DNA from: a virus
Virus record (IMG/VR): IMGVR_UViG_3300046673_000058
Location: 1-64,000 of that record
Reading direction: 5' to 3' (one strand)
DNA: 64,000 bases
The notes beneath the pieces were generated by a model, which was not told the origin of the DNA, made no database searches, and saw nothing but the letters and a program-made list of their open reading frames with translations. Below, piece by piece: positions 1 through 12,300 of this stretch. A program made the translations under genes and the position numbers. Each line of letters starts with the position of its first letter. The stretch's first letter is position 1.

Positions 1-222
1 TCCACCGAACAATCCACCAATCAAAAGCATCGCAACCGCCCACATCGCGTCGTTGAACTTTGAGCTGCTTTCTCCGATTTTCTTTAGTAGTTCTTCCTTC
101 GTGGTGGCGTCATTCGCGTCTTGTTCATCTAATCTTCTGAGAATGAAATCCCCTTGCACTTTAAGCGCGCTTATTTCGCATTCGTGGCGTATAATCGCGT
201 CGTGGTTTTCCGTGTCGGTCAT
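1..222 (-). CDS. XhlA-like coiled-coil membrane protein (partial)
   Basis: The 74 visible residues start at ATG 222 and run off the left edge without a stop. The N-terminal 55 residues are charged and helical. A hydrophobic stretch, AMWAVAMLLIGGLFGG, begins near residue 59. A short coiled coil followed by a C-terminal membrane helix is the layout of the XhlA/haemolysin family found in phage lysis modules. The ATG overlaps the upstream stop in an ATGA, so the two genes are translationally coupled. Lysis function is inferred from layout and neighbours only. Confidence 0.6.
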   Translation of the reverse strand, partial: MTDTENHDAIIRHECEISALKVQGDFILRRLDEQDANDATTKEELLKKIGESSSKFNDAMWAVAMLLIGGLFGG

Positions 223-809
223 GGCAAACCGCCAAAAACGTGGAAAGAATATGAGATGAAGACCAAAATAAACAGAAACGCAAGTGACGAAAGTGCGCCT
301 ATAATCTTCCAGTGAAACGTGCTCGAATCTGTGGCGTTTTGTTTTATAAACTCCGCACGCAGTTCGCCTATGTCTTCTATAGTTGCTATTCTCGTTGCTG
401 CATCGCTGGCGAGTCGTGCTTTTTCGGCAGCGCTTTCTCGCTTTATGCCGTTTCGCTCAATCGAGTTCATCCGGTTTGCTATGTTTAAATCCATAGCGTC
501 GACTTTTGTTACAATGCCGTGAATATCTGTACCCAAGTCGTCGATTTTTTCGTCGAGCTTGTTAAGAATGCCGTTTTGTCGAATACTGTTAGCCTCGTAC
601 GCTCTAAGACGCTCGTTGTGCTGACCGATGCTTATTTGACACTGTTTCACGCAGTCTTCCATTGTGCTTAGCTCTTCTTTATGCACAAGCGAAACGTGCT
701 TCTGTTCGTCGCGTATGCTTTCTAACTTAGAATTAACATCATCAATTTTCTTAAGTTCCGCGTCTAGTTCAGTTTTAACGGCCCTAACGTCCTTCTTTAA
801 GTCTTCCAT
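219..809 (-). CDS. Tail-anchored coiled-coil protein
   Basis: A 196-residue protein. Roughly residues 1-150 are heptad-like and rich in Lys, Glu, Asp and Asn, predicting a long coiled coil. A single hydrophobic segment (around 170-190, IIGALSSLAFLFILVF) lies close to the C terminus. The topology matches the partial gene that follows it (ATGA overlap), so the two may form a pair of membrane-anchored rods. They sit directly after a papain-like protease and two small genes at the end of the tail operon, where lysis genes are often placed. Alternatives are a spanin-like linker or an exclusion factor. Confidence 0.65.
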   Translation of the reverse strand: MEDLKKDVRAVKTELDAELKKIDDVNSKLESIRDEQKHVSLVHKEELSTMEDCVKQCQISIGQHNERLRAYEANSIRQNGILNKLDEKIDDLGTDIHGIVTKVDAMDLNIANRMNSIERNGIKRESAAEKARLASDAATRIATIEDIGELRAEFIKQNATDSSTFHWKIIGALSSLAFLFILVFISYSFHVFGGLP

Positions 810-822
810 AATTCCACCGCCG

Positions 823-1050
823 TTAGGTATTATCGTTAGGCCGCAACTTCACGTCGATTAACTTATTTTGCTCTTCTTTCTCGAGCGTTGCTAGCTTTAT
901 AAAACACGGATTACAGAGCCACTTTAGATGTTCGGGAGTTCCAAATAATGTGAATCGTTTCGATGAACCGTCGTCGTTAAACCACGACGTCTTACAGTTA
1001 GCGCAGTGGTCGGGCGGCATTAAGGTGATAATGGGTAATTTTGTAGGCAT
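823..1050 (-). CDS. Small zinc-ribbon-like protein
   Basis: 75 residues with two Cys pairs, CANC near residue 17 and CNPC near residue 46, spaced as in treble-clef or zinc-ribbon folds. GAGGA lies about 8 bases before the ATG. The start overlaps, as TAATG, the stop of a frame that looks coding but lacks its own start (see the 1050-1190 entry). No specific function is recognised. Confidence 0.6.
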   Translation of the reverse strand: MPTKLPIITLMPPDHCANCKTSWFNDDGSSKRFTLFGTPEHLKWLCNPCFIKLATLEKEEQNKLIDVKLRPNDNT

Positions 1051-1190
1051 TATTGTTTCCTCGGTCGTCGTGTGTATCGTTCTAAGTCGCGGAGTCGCTT
1101 CGTCTTCTTACCGCGAAGCTTTCCGAACGGCGTTTGAGTCTCGCCATATGCCTCTTTACCGGCTTGCGGTGGTGGCGCGACGCTGACCGG
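1050..1190 (-). other. Possible +1-frame extension of the 1156-1383 gene
   Basis: A stop-free frame runs from about 1190 to a TAA at 1052-1050. It gives about 45 plausible basic residues ending in RRPRKQ. No ATG, GTG or TTG lies in this frame after the preceding stop. Its stop overlaps the next gene's ATG as TAATG, a pattern used by real genes throughout this genome. It would join the 1156-1383 frame by a +1 shift. A sequencing indel, programmed frameshifting or chance are all possible. Confidence 0.35.
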
Positions 1191-1383
1191 TCACAGCACG
1201 CATAGCGGCTTCAGTAATAAGTAATCTAGCCGATTCTGCGGCGACTTCGAGCAGTTCATTAGCTGCCTTCTCTGCAGCCACTAGCCGAACCTTAGCCGCT
1301 TCTTCAGCCACAACGCGACGCGTTTGCGCACGTTGTTCAATCTTTGCTTCTATCTTTCCGATAATCTCTTCTTTTTTGTCCAT
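1156..1383 (-). CDS. Ala-rich coiled-coil protein
   Basis: 75 residues beginning MDKKEEIIGKIEAKIEQR, followed by an alanine- and glutamate-rich helical stretch to about residue 62. The last dozen residues are compositionally different. That fits the idea that the native product leaves this frame and continues in the +1 frame to position 1050. It lies 10 bases downstream of the papain-like protease gene. Possibly a partner of the protease or part of a lysis group; function unknown. Confidence 0.6.
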   Translation of the reverse strand: MDKKEEIIGKIEAKIEQRAQTRRVVAEEAAKVRLVAAEKAANELLEVAAESARLLITEAAMRAVTGQRRATTASR

Positions 1384-1393
1384 TTTTCAACTC

Positions 1394-2428
1394 CTAGCGT
1401 GTTTTCGGTTGATACTCTCTAACTCGTACTGTCATATTCAAGTTACATGCGCTTGTGCTTGTGATGGGGCCGTACACACTCGGCGGCGTAACGGGGTTGG
1501 TCGGCGTTGACCCCGTGGGTTGGAGTTCGGTTTCCATCGTAATGACCCAGACGTCCTCTGCGGCGTACCCCTGTAATAAATAATTATATGGCATCCATGC
1601 GTACGAGTTCGTACCCCATGTAGCCCCCCACGAGTTTTTTACGAGTAATGCACCTTTAGACCCATCAAGATTGGTGTGGGTGTCGTTATACCCATATATA
1701 ACGTTCTCATGCGCGCCGTATGACGTTTCCCCCGATGCAGGCATAGGAATATCAGTACCGCCAGATTGTAACTGCTCGTACCCCGCATAGATTGAGAGAC
1801 CTACGGCTGCAACTAGGCCGGGTAACGTAACTTTCGCGCCGGTTTTAGGATTTGTAGCGGTTACAGGGGTGCTTAACGTTGCCTTGATGCGGTCTAATCC
1901 GGTTTGCGTGTGCATATCACTTGCGCCGTTTACCCTCGCGTAATTACTCACCTTAAACCCTGCCGCCGCTGTCTTTGCCGATGCAGGGGGTTCAGCGTTT
2001 GTGGTGTTTGCATTATATGCAGTTCCACTTGGGTTTTCAGGTGTGAACGGCCATGGATAATTTGAGTTAGGCGATACACCCGTGTTTGACATAGCGTCAA
2101 AGTTTCCTAGCGGGGTTGACCCTGTGTCCCCACTTATCTCATCATCATCACGAGCCCACCGATATAGTGCGAGTACGCTTCCAGCCGTATATGAACCGAG
2201 TATGGCCTGCTGCAACCACTCAAAACAACCGACCGATGCACATGATACACAACAACCGACGCCGTCCTGATTCATCACACGCGTCGTAGCAGTAGAACGT
2301 AAGTCGATTGACGCTGCTACCCGAAGCAAGTGCTCGGGGGTTAGCTCGTATATCCTATCAGTCGGTAGGAAAGGAGAAGGGATATACCCTAAGCCGTGAC
2401 CGTTGGGTGTTATTGGTCTTTCAGTCAT
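1394..2428 (-). CDS. Papain-like (C1A) cysteine protease, virion-associated
   Basis: 344 residues. A papain-type active site is visible: Gln54 in VMNQDGVGCC with Cys60 six residues on as nucleophile, His240 in GAHENVIYGY, and Asn265 in VKNSWGATWG. There is no signal peptide. A Pro/Thr linker (around 303-322) leads to a C-terminal tail ending TVRVREYQPKTR. A nearly identical tail ends the preceding LamG protein, suggesting a shared docking peptide. The start overlaps that gene in an ATGA. A role in cutting host S-layer or envelope protein at entry or lysis is inferred. A second C1A protease lies at 41166-42059. Confidence 0.85.
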   Translation of the reverse strand: MTERPITPNGHGLGYIPSPFLPTDRIYELTPEHLLRVAASIDLRSTATTRVMNQDGVGCCVSCASVGCFEWLQQAILGSYTAGSVLALYRWARDDDEISGDTGSTPLGNFDAMSNTGVSPNSNYPWPFTPENPSGTAYNANTTNAEPPASAKTAAAGFKVSNYARVNGASDMHTQTGLDRIKATLSTPVTATNPKTGAKVTLPGLVAAVGLSIYAGYEQLQSGGTDIPMPASGETSYGAHENVIYGYNDTHTNLDGSKGALLVKNSWGATWGTNSYAWMPYNYLLQGYAAEDVWVITMETELQPTGSTPTNPVTPPSVYGPITSTSACNLNMTVRVREYQPKTR

Positions 2429-3321
2429 ATTGTCTTTGGCTGATACTCTTGAACGCGTATATTAGCAGTAAGTTTACAGAGTCCGGACGCTGTGTCGAGA
2501 GGGGGGCCGGGGGGTGTATAAGGGCCTGGCGTCGGCGGCGTTCCGCCTTTCCAAAGCACAACATCATCTGCCCAGTTGCCACCGCCAGAGAGGTCAAGCA
2601 CCGTATTATCTTCGCGCCAACTGTAAATGTAGCACCCGCACGGAAACCCCCCGCAGTTTGAAGTGTCGTTACACCCAGCACCCATTTGTATACAGTTACC
2701 TATGCAATACTCACCACCCGTAGGGCCCCCCGCATCTACTGAGACCTGAAAATAGTAATTGGTATTTAACTTCAAGGCATATCCATCGAAAGTAACATAT
2801 AGTGACTGGTTTGATTCACCACCTGGGGTGCCATGTATTTGGGTGGGTTTATTGCCTTCTACGCCAAGCCAGAACTGAGCATTTAAATAGCTTGCTTGTT
2901 GTATTTCAATGCTGAAATAATATATGCCCTCCTGAATTAATCCGCCACCGGTGGGGGGGCAGTTCGAGGAACCATCCCAACTACACTGTTCGTGGATATA
3001 ACCATAATAAAGGTCATTCGCAGCAGACCAGAGCTTCCCATCGTTACCAACTAGGGTACTATCGATTACACCATTAACAGGCCACCACTGACTGATATTT
3101 ATCCCAAACTGCCATGTGTGCTGATAAGGACTACTAATCCCCCCGGGTACTACTATTCCATCCTTATTACTGTTTAGGGGCCCCCACACAGGGTACCCAA
3201 CAGTGTCTTTCGCGTATTGCGCTCTAGCCGCTTGTCCGTTGTATGCAGATAATCCAGTTCCGTGGTTAGTTATAGTAGACGAGTTTTGGTCGAATTTGTA
3301 GTAAATGTATTGAGCTGACAT
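2425..3321 (-). CDS. LamG/concanavalin A-like adhesin
   Basis: 298 residues starting MSAQYIYYKFDQNSS, an opening that resembles the LamG units of the giant tail-tip protein just upstream. The body is aromatic- and Gly-rich beta sequence. A Cys-rich loop near residue 205 (CIGNCIQMGAGCNDTSNCGG) may form disulfides or bind metal. After a PPTPGPYTPPGPP linker the protein ends NIRVQEYQPKTI, matching the tail of the neighbouring protease. Probably a tail-tip receptor-binding subunit recognising surface glycans (inference). Confidence 0.7.
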   Translation of the reverse strand: MSAQYIYYKFDQNSSTITNHGTGLSAYNGQAARAQYAKDTVGYPVWGPLNSNKDGIVVPGGISSPYQHTWQFGINISQWWPVNGVIDSTLVGNDGKLWSAANDLYYGYIHEQCSWDGSSNCPPTGGGLIQEGIYYFSIEIQQASYLNAQFWLGVEGNKPTQIHGTPGGESNQSLYVTFDGYALKLNTNYYFQVSVDAGGPTGGEYCIGNCIQMGAGCNDTSNCGGFPCGCYIYSWREDNTVLDLSGGGNWADDVVLWKGGTPPTPGPYTPPGPPLDTASGLCKLTANIRVQEYQPKTI

Positions 3322-3325
3322 CTTA

Positions 3326-6300
3326 TCACCCCTTCGGCGGCGTTACTTTTATGTAATGCCACCCCGGTGTCGGCGTGCCTGCGTGGTTCAACGTAAGGAA
3401 CGGGAGTATGTCTATCGAACCACATTCCCCTGATAATGAGTTTACGGTGGTGCCGTCAATTTCTATGACATGCCCAGATGCGGATGTAGCACTACCTGTC
3501 GTTAGCCCCCCGGTCCCGGCGGCTTGGAACGGCTGCGAGTTAAGACTGAACTCAACAGAGTGCACCCGCGTAGTAGAAGGTCTAATTTCAAATTCAAACC
3601 ACGCGGGGTTGTTTGTGTCCGCTTGTGTAGTGAGTGTATAAGGAGTCGCAACGACCTGCCCCCCCTCATACTTAGGTTTGTCCTGTAAGTCACCCATTGT
3701 CTCCGCGAGCAACCGAGGCGTGTTCTTGTAAATGGCGTCTAATGTGAGTTGTATATCATGAGGGGTATCTAAGTTTGTTTTCTGTAATTTGGAAATCATA
3801 CATAACTCATTCACGCCGAGTTTCTCATCCATAACTAGAACATTCGTTCCTAACTTCAGCTCTTCAGACCAGTTAATAGTCGGATTAAGGTCATACAAAT
3901 CCACCACCCCAACCGACCACGATAAAATAGGCTGTGAAACTTTCGTTAAATACTGCGTTCCGGACTTTAATAACGCATCTTGCGATGTAGCCGTGTCATC
4001 TTTATACGTCCCCTCTATCATGCCGTATTTATCAATAGCATCCTGATTCGACAGCCACGGCGCGAGCGGATACGCAACGTAGTACTCATCGGTTGGGATG
4101 TAGTTTGAAGCAATGATTCCGATTGTCTTTTCATCAACGAAGAAGAACTGGTCGGTGACGTCGGTGTTGATTTCGTTGATAATCACATCAAGATTGTAAT
4201 ATCCGTGTTTATTTTCATATGTGCTCGTCTTCTCATACCTTCCTGCGGGGGCCCAGGCGTTATGTTTTATACCTGTTTGCGTGTCGGATTCATTATCGAA
4301 TCCTGGATTCGTTGTTGTGAAGTATCCCCCACACTCTAGTCCACCCAAATAGTTAGAGAACGCCACAGATGATGGATATAGGGATATGACTACCCAATAC
4401 GACCCTGTTGCCAACCACGCGCCTTGTAGTGGAAAGTTATACCATCTAAAGTTATCAGACGCAATCGAGAAGAAGTCCCCCACATACCAGAGCAACGGCC
4501 CTTGGTATGGCTCTAATACGCCCGTTTTATCTTGTTTAATAGAGTTATAAATCCCCACACAGAACTTTATCGCGCCGCCCGTTTCTTCTATCAGTCGTGT
4601 GTACTCAAGTAAGTCGCTTTGGTTCACCAACCCTTTTGTTTTTGATGGGTCTATGCGCCACAATAGGAGGGATATATCGGTTATCTGCGCCCCCCCTTGT
4701 GGGATGTTGAACATCTGCGCCGCCGCCTCATTACGTGTTCCGCCAGCACTAGCATAACCCCCTACAGTTGCTGGTAAATCCCATGGTGGGTCGCTTGTCC
4801 CTGCCTGAGCTGCTGCATCAGCACCGTGCGCCACAGGGTTCCAAGCGGTGTATGCCCCTAAATTCTTCCGACCACGCCCTATCAACATACCAGCACTTCG
4901 CGGAGATACCCCCATCTCAAAATTATTATAGGATACATACTCATTATCCGGTTCGACGCTGAAATACACGTACTGGTCAACAATCGTAGGGTTCTTCAGC
5001 CTGACCATCGGCTGGAAGTATGGTGGACTGTTAAGCGTTAGCTCCCCGGGCGCAGAGCCCGCCCCGCGCGGATACAATTTTGTTATTATCGAAGAATAAT
5101 CAGACTGAACATCCACACCTGTTGCGTTTTTACCAATAGTTATAATCGGCGGCTGGTCTGTATGGAACCCGCTCGGGTTGTAACTTCCGTATAGAATCCA
5201 CTGGTCAGAATTATAGTTATTCGAGAGTTGGTCTGCGCTTAGTGCGCTAGAGTGTTCACGGTACAGCGCAAGGGAGCAGTTTAGGTTATTCGTTTGGGCT
5301 TTGTTATTACCTAAGTAAATATTAAAGTCGCCATCAATCGTCCAGTCGCCCCACGTATTTCCATCGTCAGTTGATGTATTAGTATAAAGCTGCGTATTTT
5401 GGTTTATGTATGCGTCGAGTTCTAGAGTGGATGGCGCGATAATCGCAGGTTGTGCGTTCAGTGAGCCGCCTAAAGGTATATAATTATCCACAGGGGTCTG
5501 CATGCTCACGAGCGCGTAAGGGGTTGTATTATTAAACAAATATGTAAACCCACCACATTGCACACGGATATAATCAGCTTTAACGTCGACCCCTTCCAGT
5601 TCTCCACCGTGTGTGAATGCAGAGTAAGGGATTATCCTCGTTACGCCCGTCCCATCGGTATTCATCATAAAAACGCCGCCAGTTGGGTCCATGTTCCCCC
5701 ACCCGCAGTCGTAGGTGGCCGCCGTCGCGGTATAATAATGACCGCCATAAAAATCCATCCCCTCGGTGTACCACAAGGGGCTATCGGGATTTATCGTGGC
5801 AATATATGCGTTTGTGGTTAAGTCAAAGGTGAAGAGTTGGCACGGGCCTGCGCCTGTGCCAGGGGCTGCGAGGTCTATATCAACTATTGTATTATTTACG
5901 GTGTTCACCGTTACAGACCCACACGGTTCATGAGGCATAAAAGAACTTATTTGTGCTAAAGTAGACGTGTCCCATGTCGCTATCCATGCGTCCATCGTCT
6001 CAGCATTCACGCAGCACCCGTACAGTTTTCCGTCATACACCGCCCCGTCGCCCATGTGGTCCCCTCCACAGTCGGCGGCGGCGGTTAAGTTCGACGCGAC
6101 GACGTTTAGATTAGAGTCAAGCTTATAGATGGCTGTTGTAGTTATATAATAAAAATAGGCCCCATCCCACGCTAGACCCTGCTGCGAACCCTGCACGAAT
6201 CCGCCTTCAGTCGTTATTATCCATGCGGCCCCTGTGCTGTCGATTACACAAACAGCGATGTACCCATCAGAGGTAACGCACGCAGAGGGTGCAACATTGG

Positions 6301-9300
6301 ACGCGATGACCGAGCCCCCTACTGTGGCCCACGTGCTCCACGACGAGCCGTTCCATTCCATAGACCAGAGCGTGCCGTCACTTCCCTGCGCGAATATAGT
6401 AATATCGCCGTTGTCAGTAGCGACCGCCGTGGGTCCGCAGTAGATAGTAGCACCAGTAAGGTGAACCCAACCACTCCACGATGAGCCGCCGTTTGTGCTT
6501 GTTTTTTGGTAGAGTGACCCCGCCGTTCCACCTTCAACAAACACGTCAATTCTGCTTCCGTACGAACACGCGGTAAGCCCAGCATTCGGATAGAGCGTAC
6601 CACCTAAACTAACCCACCCACTCCAGCTCGTGCCGTTCCACTTATTGTAGTAACAGTATCCGTTACTCCCTCGCCCAAATAGGTGAATGGTATTAGCAGC
6701 CGGGGATGTTGCGGCTGGCGTCGTGGTGAGCGTTCCCCCTAAATTTTCAAGCCCCGTGCCGCCGTTTCCATCATCCCATGTATGAGAGACTGTGGCGTTC
6801 GCACCGACCATGAATATGTCCTTTCTCCCGGAACCCCACGAACACGCAGCAGGACCAGTTCCGTTCAACATCATCCATCCGTCGTTTGACCAACTTGACG
6901 CTGCGCTAGTGGATGTTTTACTTAACGTTTGTTGTGTGTTGTTTAGGTAAATCGAAGGAGCGACCGCAGGGCTACTAGGCCATACGATTTGAAGGTCATA
7001 CCACGTTCCTAATGCAATAGAATTAACAGGAGTGGTGTACGTTACCTGGTCACTATTCGCAGTGGTTCGTGAGGTGACAATACACTGATTATTTTCATCA
7101 ATCCACACTTCCCACGGTCCGAGCTGTTGTTGCTTTGACCAAAGCCTTCCGGCGGTACTTGTTTCGTTAAGGTTAAACAGGAACTCAAACGTAGTTGCAG
7201 ATGTGTTATCAATTGCCCCACCGTGCGGGGCTTCGATGTAATCAGTTGCACCGTTAAAGGCCCACATCCCCGCGCCAGAGGAGATGGGTTCATAGTCGGG
7301 CTGTTGTGCTGTCGCATTATACGCCGCACCCGCGTTTCCTTTGTTTATAATCGTTGTCCCGGTGGTCGGCCACGTGCTGTACTCAACCTCAGACGATTCG
7401 GAATTTACCCCTTCGCGCCATTTGTTCGCGGCGTATTCTGCTTTTAGTGCCACATCACCAAGGGCCGTACTGTGTAATGATAAAAAGGAGAGGGTCATTG
7501 CTGAATTATTGGCGAGCGTAACGTCGTTGCCGATGTATATATCCTCACCTAAGTCAGATGCCCATGCGCCTGTCCCAGTTTTGCTGTGTGTGATTGTCAA
7601 CTTTGTACCGTTTAGGTACATCACAGGCACGCCAATACCCGGGCCTAAAGAACCATCCCACGCGATTTGTATATAATTCCATTGCCCTATGTTAACCGTA
7701 CCAGTGGTGCTCATTATATACTGGTCCATCGTTCCAGAACCAGTGCCGGTCGTTGTGCGCTGAACTAATATTCTCGCTGAACTATCCACCCACGCGATTA
7801 CAAAGCCACCTTTGGAATAAATATAACTATAATTAGTCGCACCAGCGGCGTCTATCCTGAATATCGCCTGGAAAGTGAAGTTGTATAAATTCTCAAGTTC
7901 AGGTACGTCAGGGATTACAATATAATCGGTAGTATCCTGGAACTGCCACGCCGGTGCGCCGTTGTTAGTTAACTCATAGTACCCTGGGCTGCTCGCTACC
8001 CCGTCACCATCAGCACCCGCAACGCCCCCGTCGTTAGGTATTAACAGACCTTGGCTCGGGAAGTAATCATATATAACTTGCGCTGCGTTGGTGACGTTCA
8101 CTGGGTCGTATGAGTTCTGTATAGCGGCGAATGTACTAGCAAGGGTTAGTATGCGTTTTGAGGGGTCAGATGGAGGTATATAAACCCTACAATATCCACC
8201 AGTCTGTTGGATTATTTTATCTATGCCTGTTTTTATCGTTTCCCAGCTAAGGTCAACATCAAGCGGCATGTTAAGTGTGGGGTCAACGTAAATACCCGTT
8301 ATGAACCCGTCATTGAGTATTTCAGTACTAATATCTTGTAGTACCTGTAACGTCATACGCTGAGAGCTTTTATACTCAAAAGCGATGTTATACCGATTAA
8401 GATATTCTTCCGGCCCGTCTGCGGTGACTAATAGATTGTACCCACTCCCTGCTCCCAGAGTAGAGCCACCACTCCCCTGCACCCCACCAAAGTCGCCATA
8501 CGCTTCTACTTTTTGTAGTACAAACGCCTGCTTAAATTGGTTGTCTCTGCCGTACCACCATATCTCATACCCTTTCGGGTTTCCTGAGAGTGCCGGAACT
8601 AATGGAGAATCAATATTAAGGTTAAACGTGAGTAAATCAGCGTTCCCCAACTCCTGCTGAACCTGCGGGGCGATTCTACCATCTAGCACTCCGATATAAT
8701 TAAACGCCCTGTTAATGAGTTTAGCCCACTTACTCCAACCGGCAATTCCCACGCTCGCGGGGGTCCATTCCGTGTACCACAGGGCGCCGTCCTGGCCGCG
8801 TCCGAAAAGGGTTATCTCATTCTCGTTATTTGAAGCGGCGGCTAAGGTGCTTGTGACGGGACCGCCGATGTTTACCCACGCCCCGCTAGTAGTCCAATTA
8901 GAACTGGTATTCGTCTTCGTCCAGATTGAATTATCAGAGCCTACACAGTACAGGTCAACCCGTCCGGATGTCATGGACACCGCAGCAGGTCCGGTGCCTG
9001 GGTGTAGTGAGCCACCTAAACTATACCACGGGTGCCACGTGGTGTTATCAGCAGACCACCTGTACCAACAAGCCCCATCAGTGCCTCTTACAAATACACA
9101 AATTCCTGTTTCGTAATAACACGCTGCGGGTGATGAAGATGCCGCCCCGCCAAGTTGCTGCCATGATGACGGGCTAGTAATGGCGGGGACTCCTGGGGAC
9201 GCATGGGTATCAAGTAGTGTATAAGGGTAAGTTCCAGAGAACGTGTAAATATCCCCCCCCACTATGACGCTGATTCCGGCGTCAGTGGTGCATAGCCCTT

Positions 9301-12300
9301 CGACCTCCAACCCCGCAGTTGTTGCCCCTGTATCTGGATATGTGATTATTATTGACTCACTACTGCCGTTGGGGTTCATCACTCCAACCACCGCAGTCTC
9401 GCCCGCCACCCAGTTCTCATTTGTTGAGTAATAATATTTACCGTTGTAAGGGCATATCCCTTGGTAGTAGATTCCTGCAGGGCCATCGCCTGTGATTGAA
9501 CCTTCGTATGCGAACGTATCTAAGTTGAACTTGAACACCTTTGTGTGCCCTAGTGCAGTGCTTCCGGATGTGCCGTATTGTATCGCTACTAAACAGTTGT
9601 TCTCAGCATCTACACCAACACCGCCTATGTTAAGCACCTCATACGTGAGTCCAGATAATTCACATAAATCATAATTCGTTATAAAGCTCAGGTCGCTCGT
9701 GTTGAACAACCCCACCATCTCTTTTTGAGGGAGTTCTTGCGTAGTACAGAAACAGTAAAGAATGCCGTTATTTAATCCAGCCCCCCCTAAGTGGTCGCCA
9801 CCACATAGGGTCCCTACATTTTCCCTATACATGACTACGTTCATGCTCTGGTCTAACTTGTAAATAGACCACGTAGTAACGTAATAATAATACGTCCCGT
9901 CAAACGAAATGCTTTGTGGCTGCAAATATGCCGTTCCTGGTGTGCCCTTTAAGTGGAATAATGCGTTGCCTTTCCCGACGGCGAACACATTGATTTTCCC
10001 ATCCGCGTCCATACAAACAGAGGGCCCGGCATTCGCAGCAAGCGTCCCGCCAAGGGTCATCCATTCCCCCCACGTTTTACCCCCGTCGATTGAACCTTTG
10101 TAATAAACCGCCCGGGTTAGCCCTTGCGCAAAGACAAATATCTGGTTTTCCGCTGGGGAGACCGCAGAGACCGACGAGACAATCATTCCCTGTAAATCCA
10201 ACGCGCTTTCATACCCATCTGCGCTTGTGATGTACATTACCTCTCCGTCGACTTTGGAGGAAAAGAATACGTCATCCCTACCTGGTGCGCTCGAACACGC
10301 TGCTGGTGCTCCACCGTTCACGACCTGCCAGCCAGGGTTGCGTTGCCGGACTTCTAAAGTGTATGGAACAGTTATCGGCGGTTCTTGGGTGGGGACATAG
10401 ATTATGTTTATGTCGGATGTTTCGGTTATAATCAGCGTATCTGTTTCTGCTACATTAATACTAGATGAGAACTCTTCGAGCGAATGCCCTTCGATATTTC
10501 TTAGGTTTATCGTTTCGTGCGACGTAATCTTGGGAAACGAAGACGTTTCCCTAACAGAGAGGTTCATCACCTCGGAGTTAGTGAATCCGAACGTATTGGT
10601 CTCGCTAACCGATAGTGTCGCCGTCTCGTCAGAAAAGTAAGTAGGGAGTATTTGAGTTGTTCCAGCGTCAGAATCAGTTAATATAGCCGTTTCAGTCGAT
10701 GTGACATACTTACAGCCTACCTTCTGAATATATGAATTCTCAGTTACGATAAGTGTTATTATTTCAGGTGTTGTGACCTCACTTATGGTAGTTACCGATA
10801 CGTATGACTTTTCAGTAATCGAAAGCGTTATAACTTCATCCGTATTTACAACCCTGTCGCCGCCGCTTATTTGGGTACTGTTGCGCTCTTTGGGTTTGAG
10901 CGTTATCATTTCTTTCGACGTTTGATGAATCGTAAACGATGAAAATTCTGTAGGTGTGAGGGTGTTAGTATCTGGAGAAGATACATCTACTGTGCTCGTA
11001 GCCCATATCGCGCTATCGGCGGCGTAATTACTAGCAAAGTCACCGCTTGCATCGTAGTTGTACCACCTGAAAACCGCGATAGTTCCGTCTAAACCTCGGT
11101 TATTATTCCAGTAGCCGTCTATGTTCCCAACTATTAGCGAACCAACCGGACAGTCATCCATCCAGTCGCCGGTTCCCGTGTCAAAGTGGTATAACGTCTG
11201 TTGAGTGCCGTTGATGAATATTGCAATTCCATAATCATTCGGCCCTTCCATCGCGTCATAAGAAATTTGGATATCATACCAGTTTCCGATTGTAACGGGG
11301 GTTCCGCTTGTGTAATACGCGTCCCAGTTGCCGTCAGTGGTAAATCGTTGCAGTTGAAGCCTGTTGTTTGGAGTATCAACAAACAGACACCACTCACTAT
11401 TCGTATTAGTCGCGGAGTCTATAGCCCGCTTAGAAAATAACCTCGGTTGTGTGCTCGCTCCAGAGAACGTGCCGTTGAGGTAAAACGCTATCTCGGCGGA
11501 GTAATAATCTAAATCACAGGTCTTTGAACCGTTAGGAATCCAAATATAATCAGTATTACTTGTGAACTTCCACGCCTTATGTCCAGACGGCAGGGTTATC
11601 TGTTTATTTGAGCTAAAGTGACCGTTATAGCCACTGCCTGTATTCGACCCCGTGTTGGTGATGAGTCCACCAGAAACAGCCCAAGTAGAGAGGTCAACGC
11701 TTGCATTTGAGGGTCTATACGTAGAGTTCCAAGTACTCCCTCGGTATTTATCATAATACCAGTGCCCGTGGTTCGCAGATGCAAAAGAAGCGGATTGATT
11801 GGTGTTATACTGCCGGTAGACCATAAGCCAACCGGCTGCGTTATAACCGCGCGATGACGACGGGCACGCTGAGTTGGCAGAGTAGTTCATTATATTGGCG
11901 CTGCCAACCGAATCGTTGTACCACGCACCAGTCGGATATGAATTATCAGTACCCGCGTTAACCGTTTGCTCTACGGGTGTTGCACCGTCAGTACCTATCC
12001 ATATCCTCGGCTTTGGGGTGCTGGCTCCGTTCGGAGTTGCTCCTGCAGACCACGCGATTTGAATATAATACTCATGTCCTGTCGGTGTTGAACCCGATGG
12101 AGTGTAAAAGTAAATATCATGGCCGCTCGTGTCGTAACGGGATAATATAAGATTCTGGCTGCTGTCCTGGAAGTAAATCTCATACGCGCCGACGCCTTTG
12201 TCCCATATCTTGTTCATCCCGTGGCCGCCAGCGTGGTAACTGACGTATATCTCCCAACTAACGGTGTTTTGGTTGTTAGTCGTTGAGTTGGCGGGGATGC

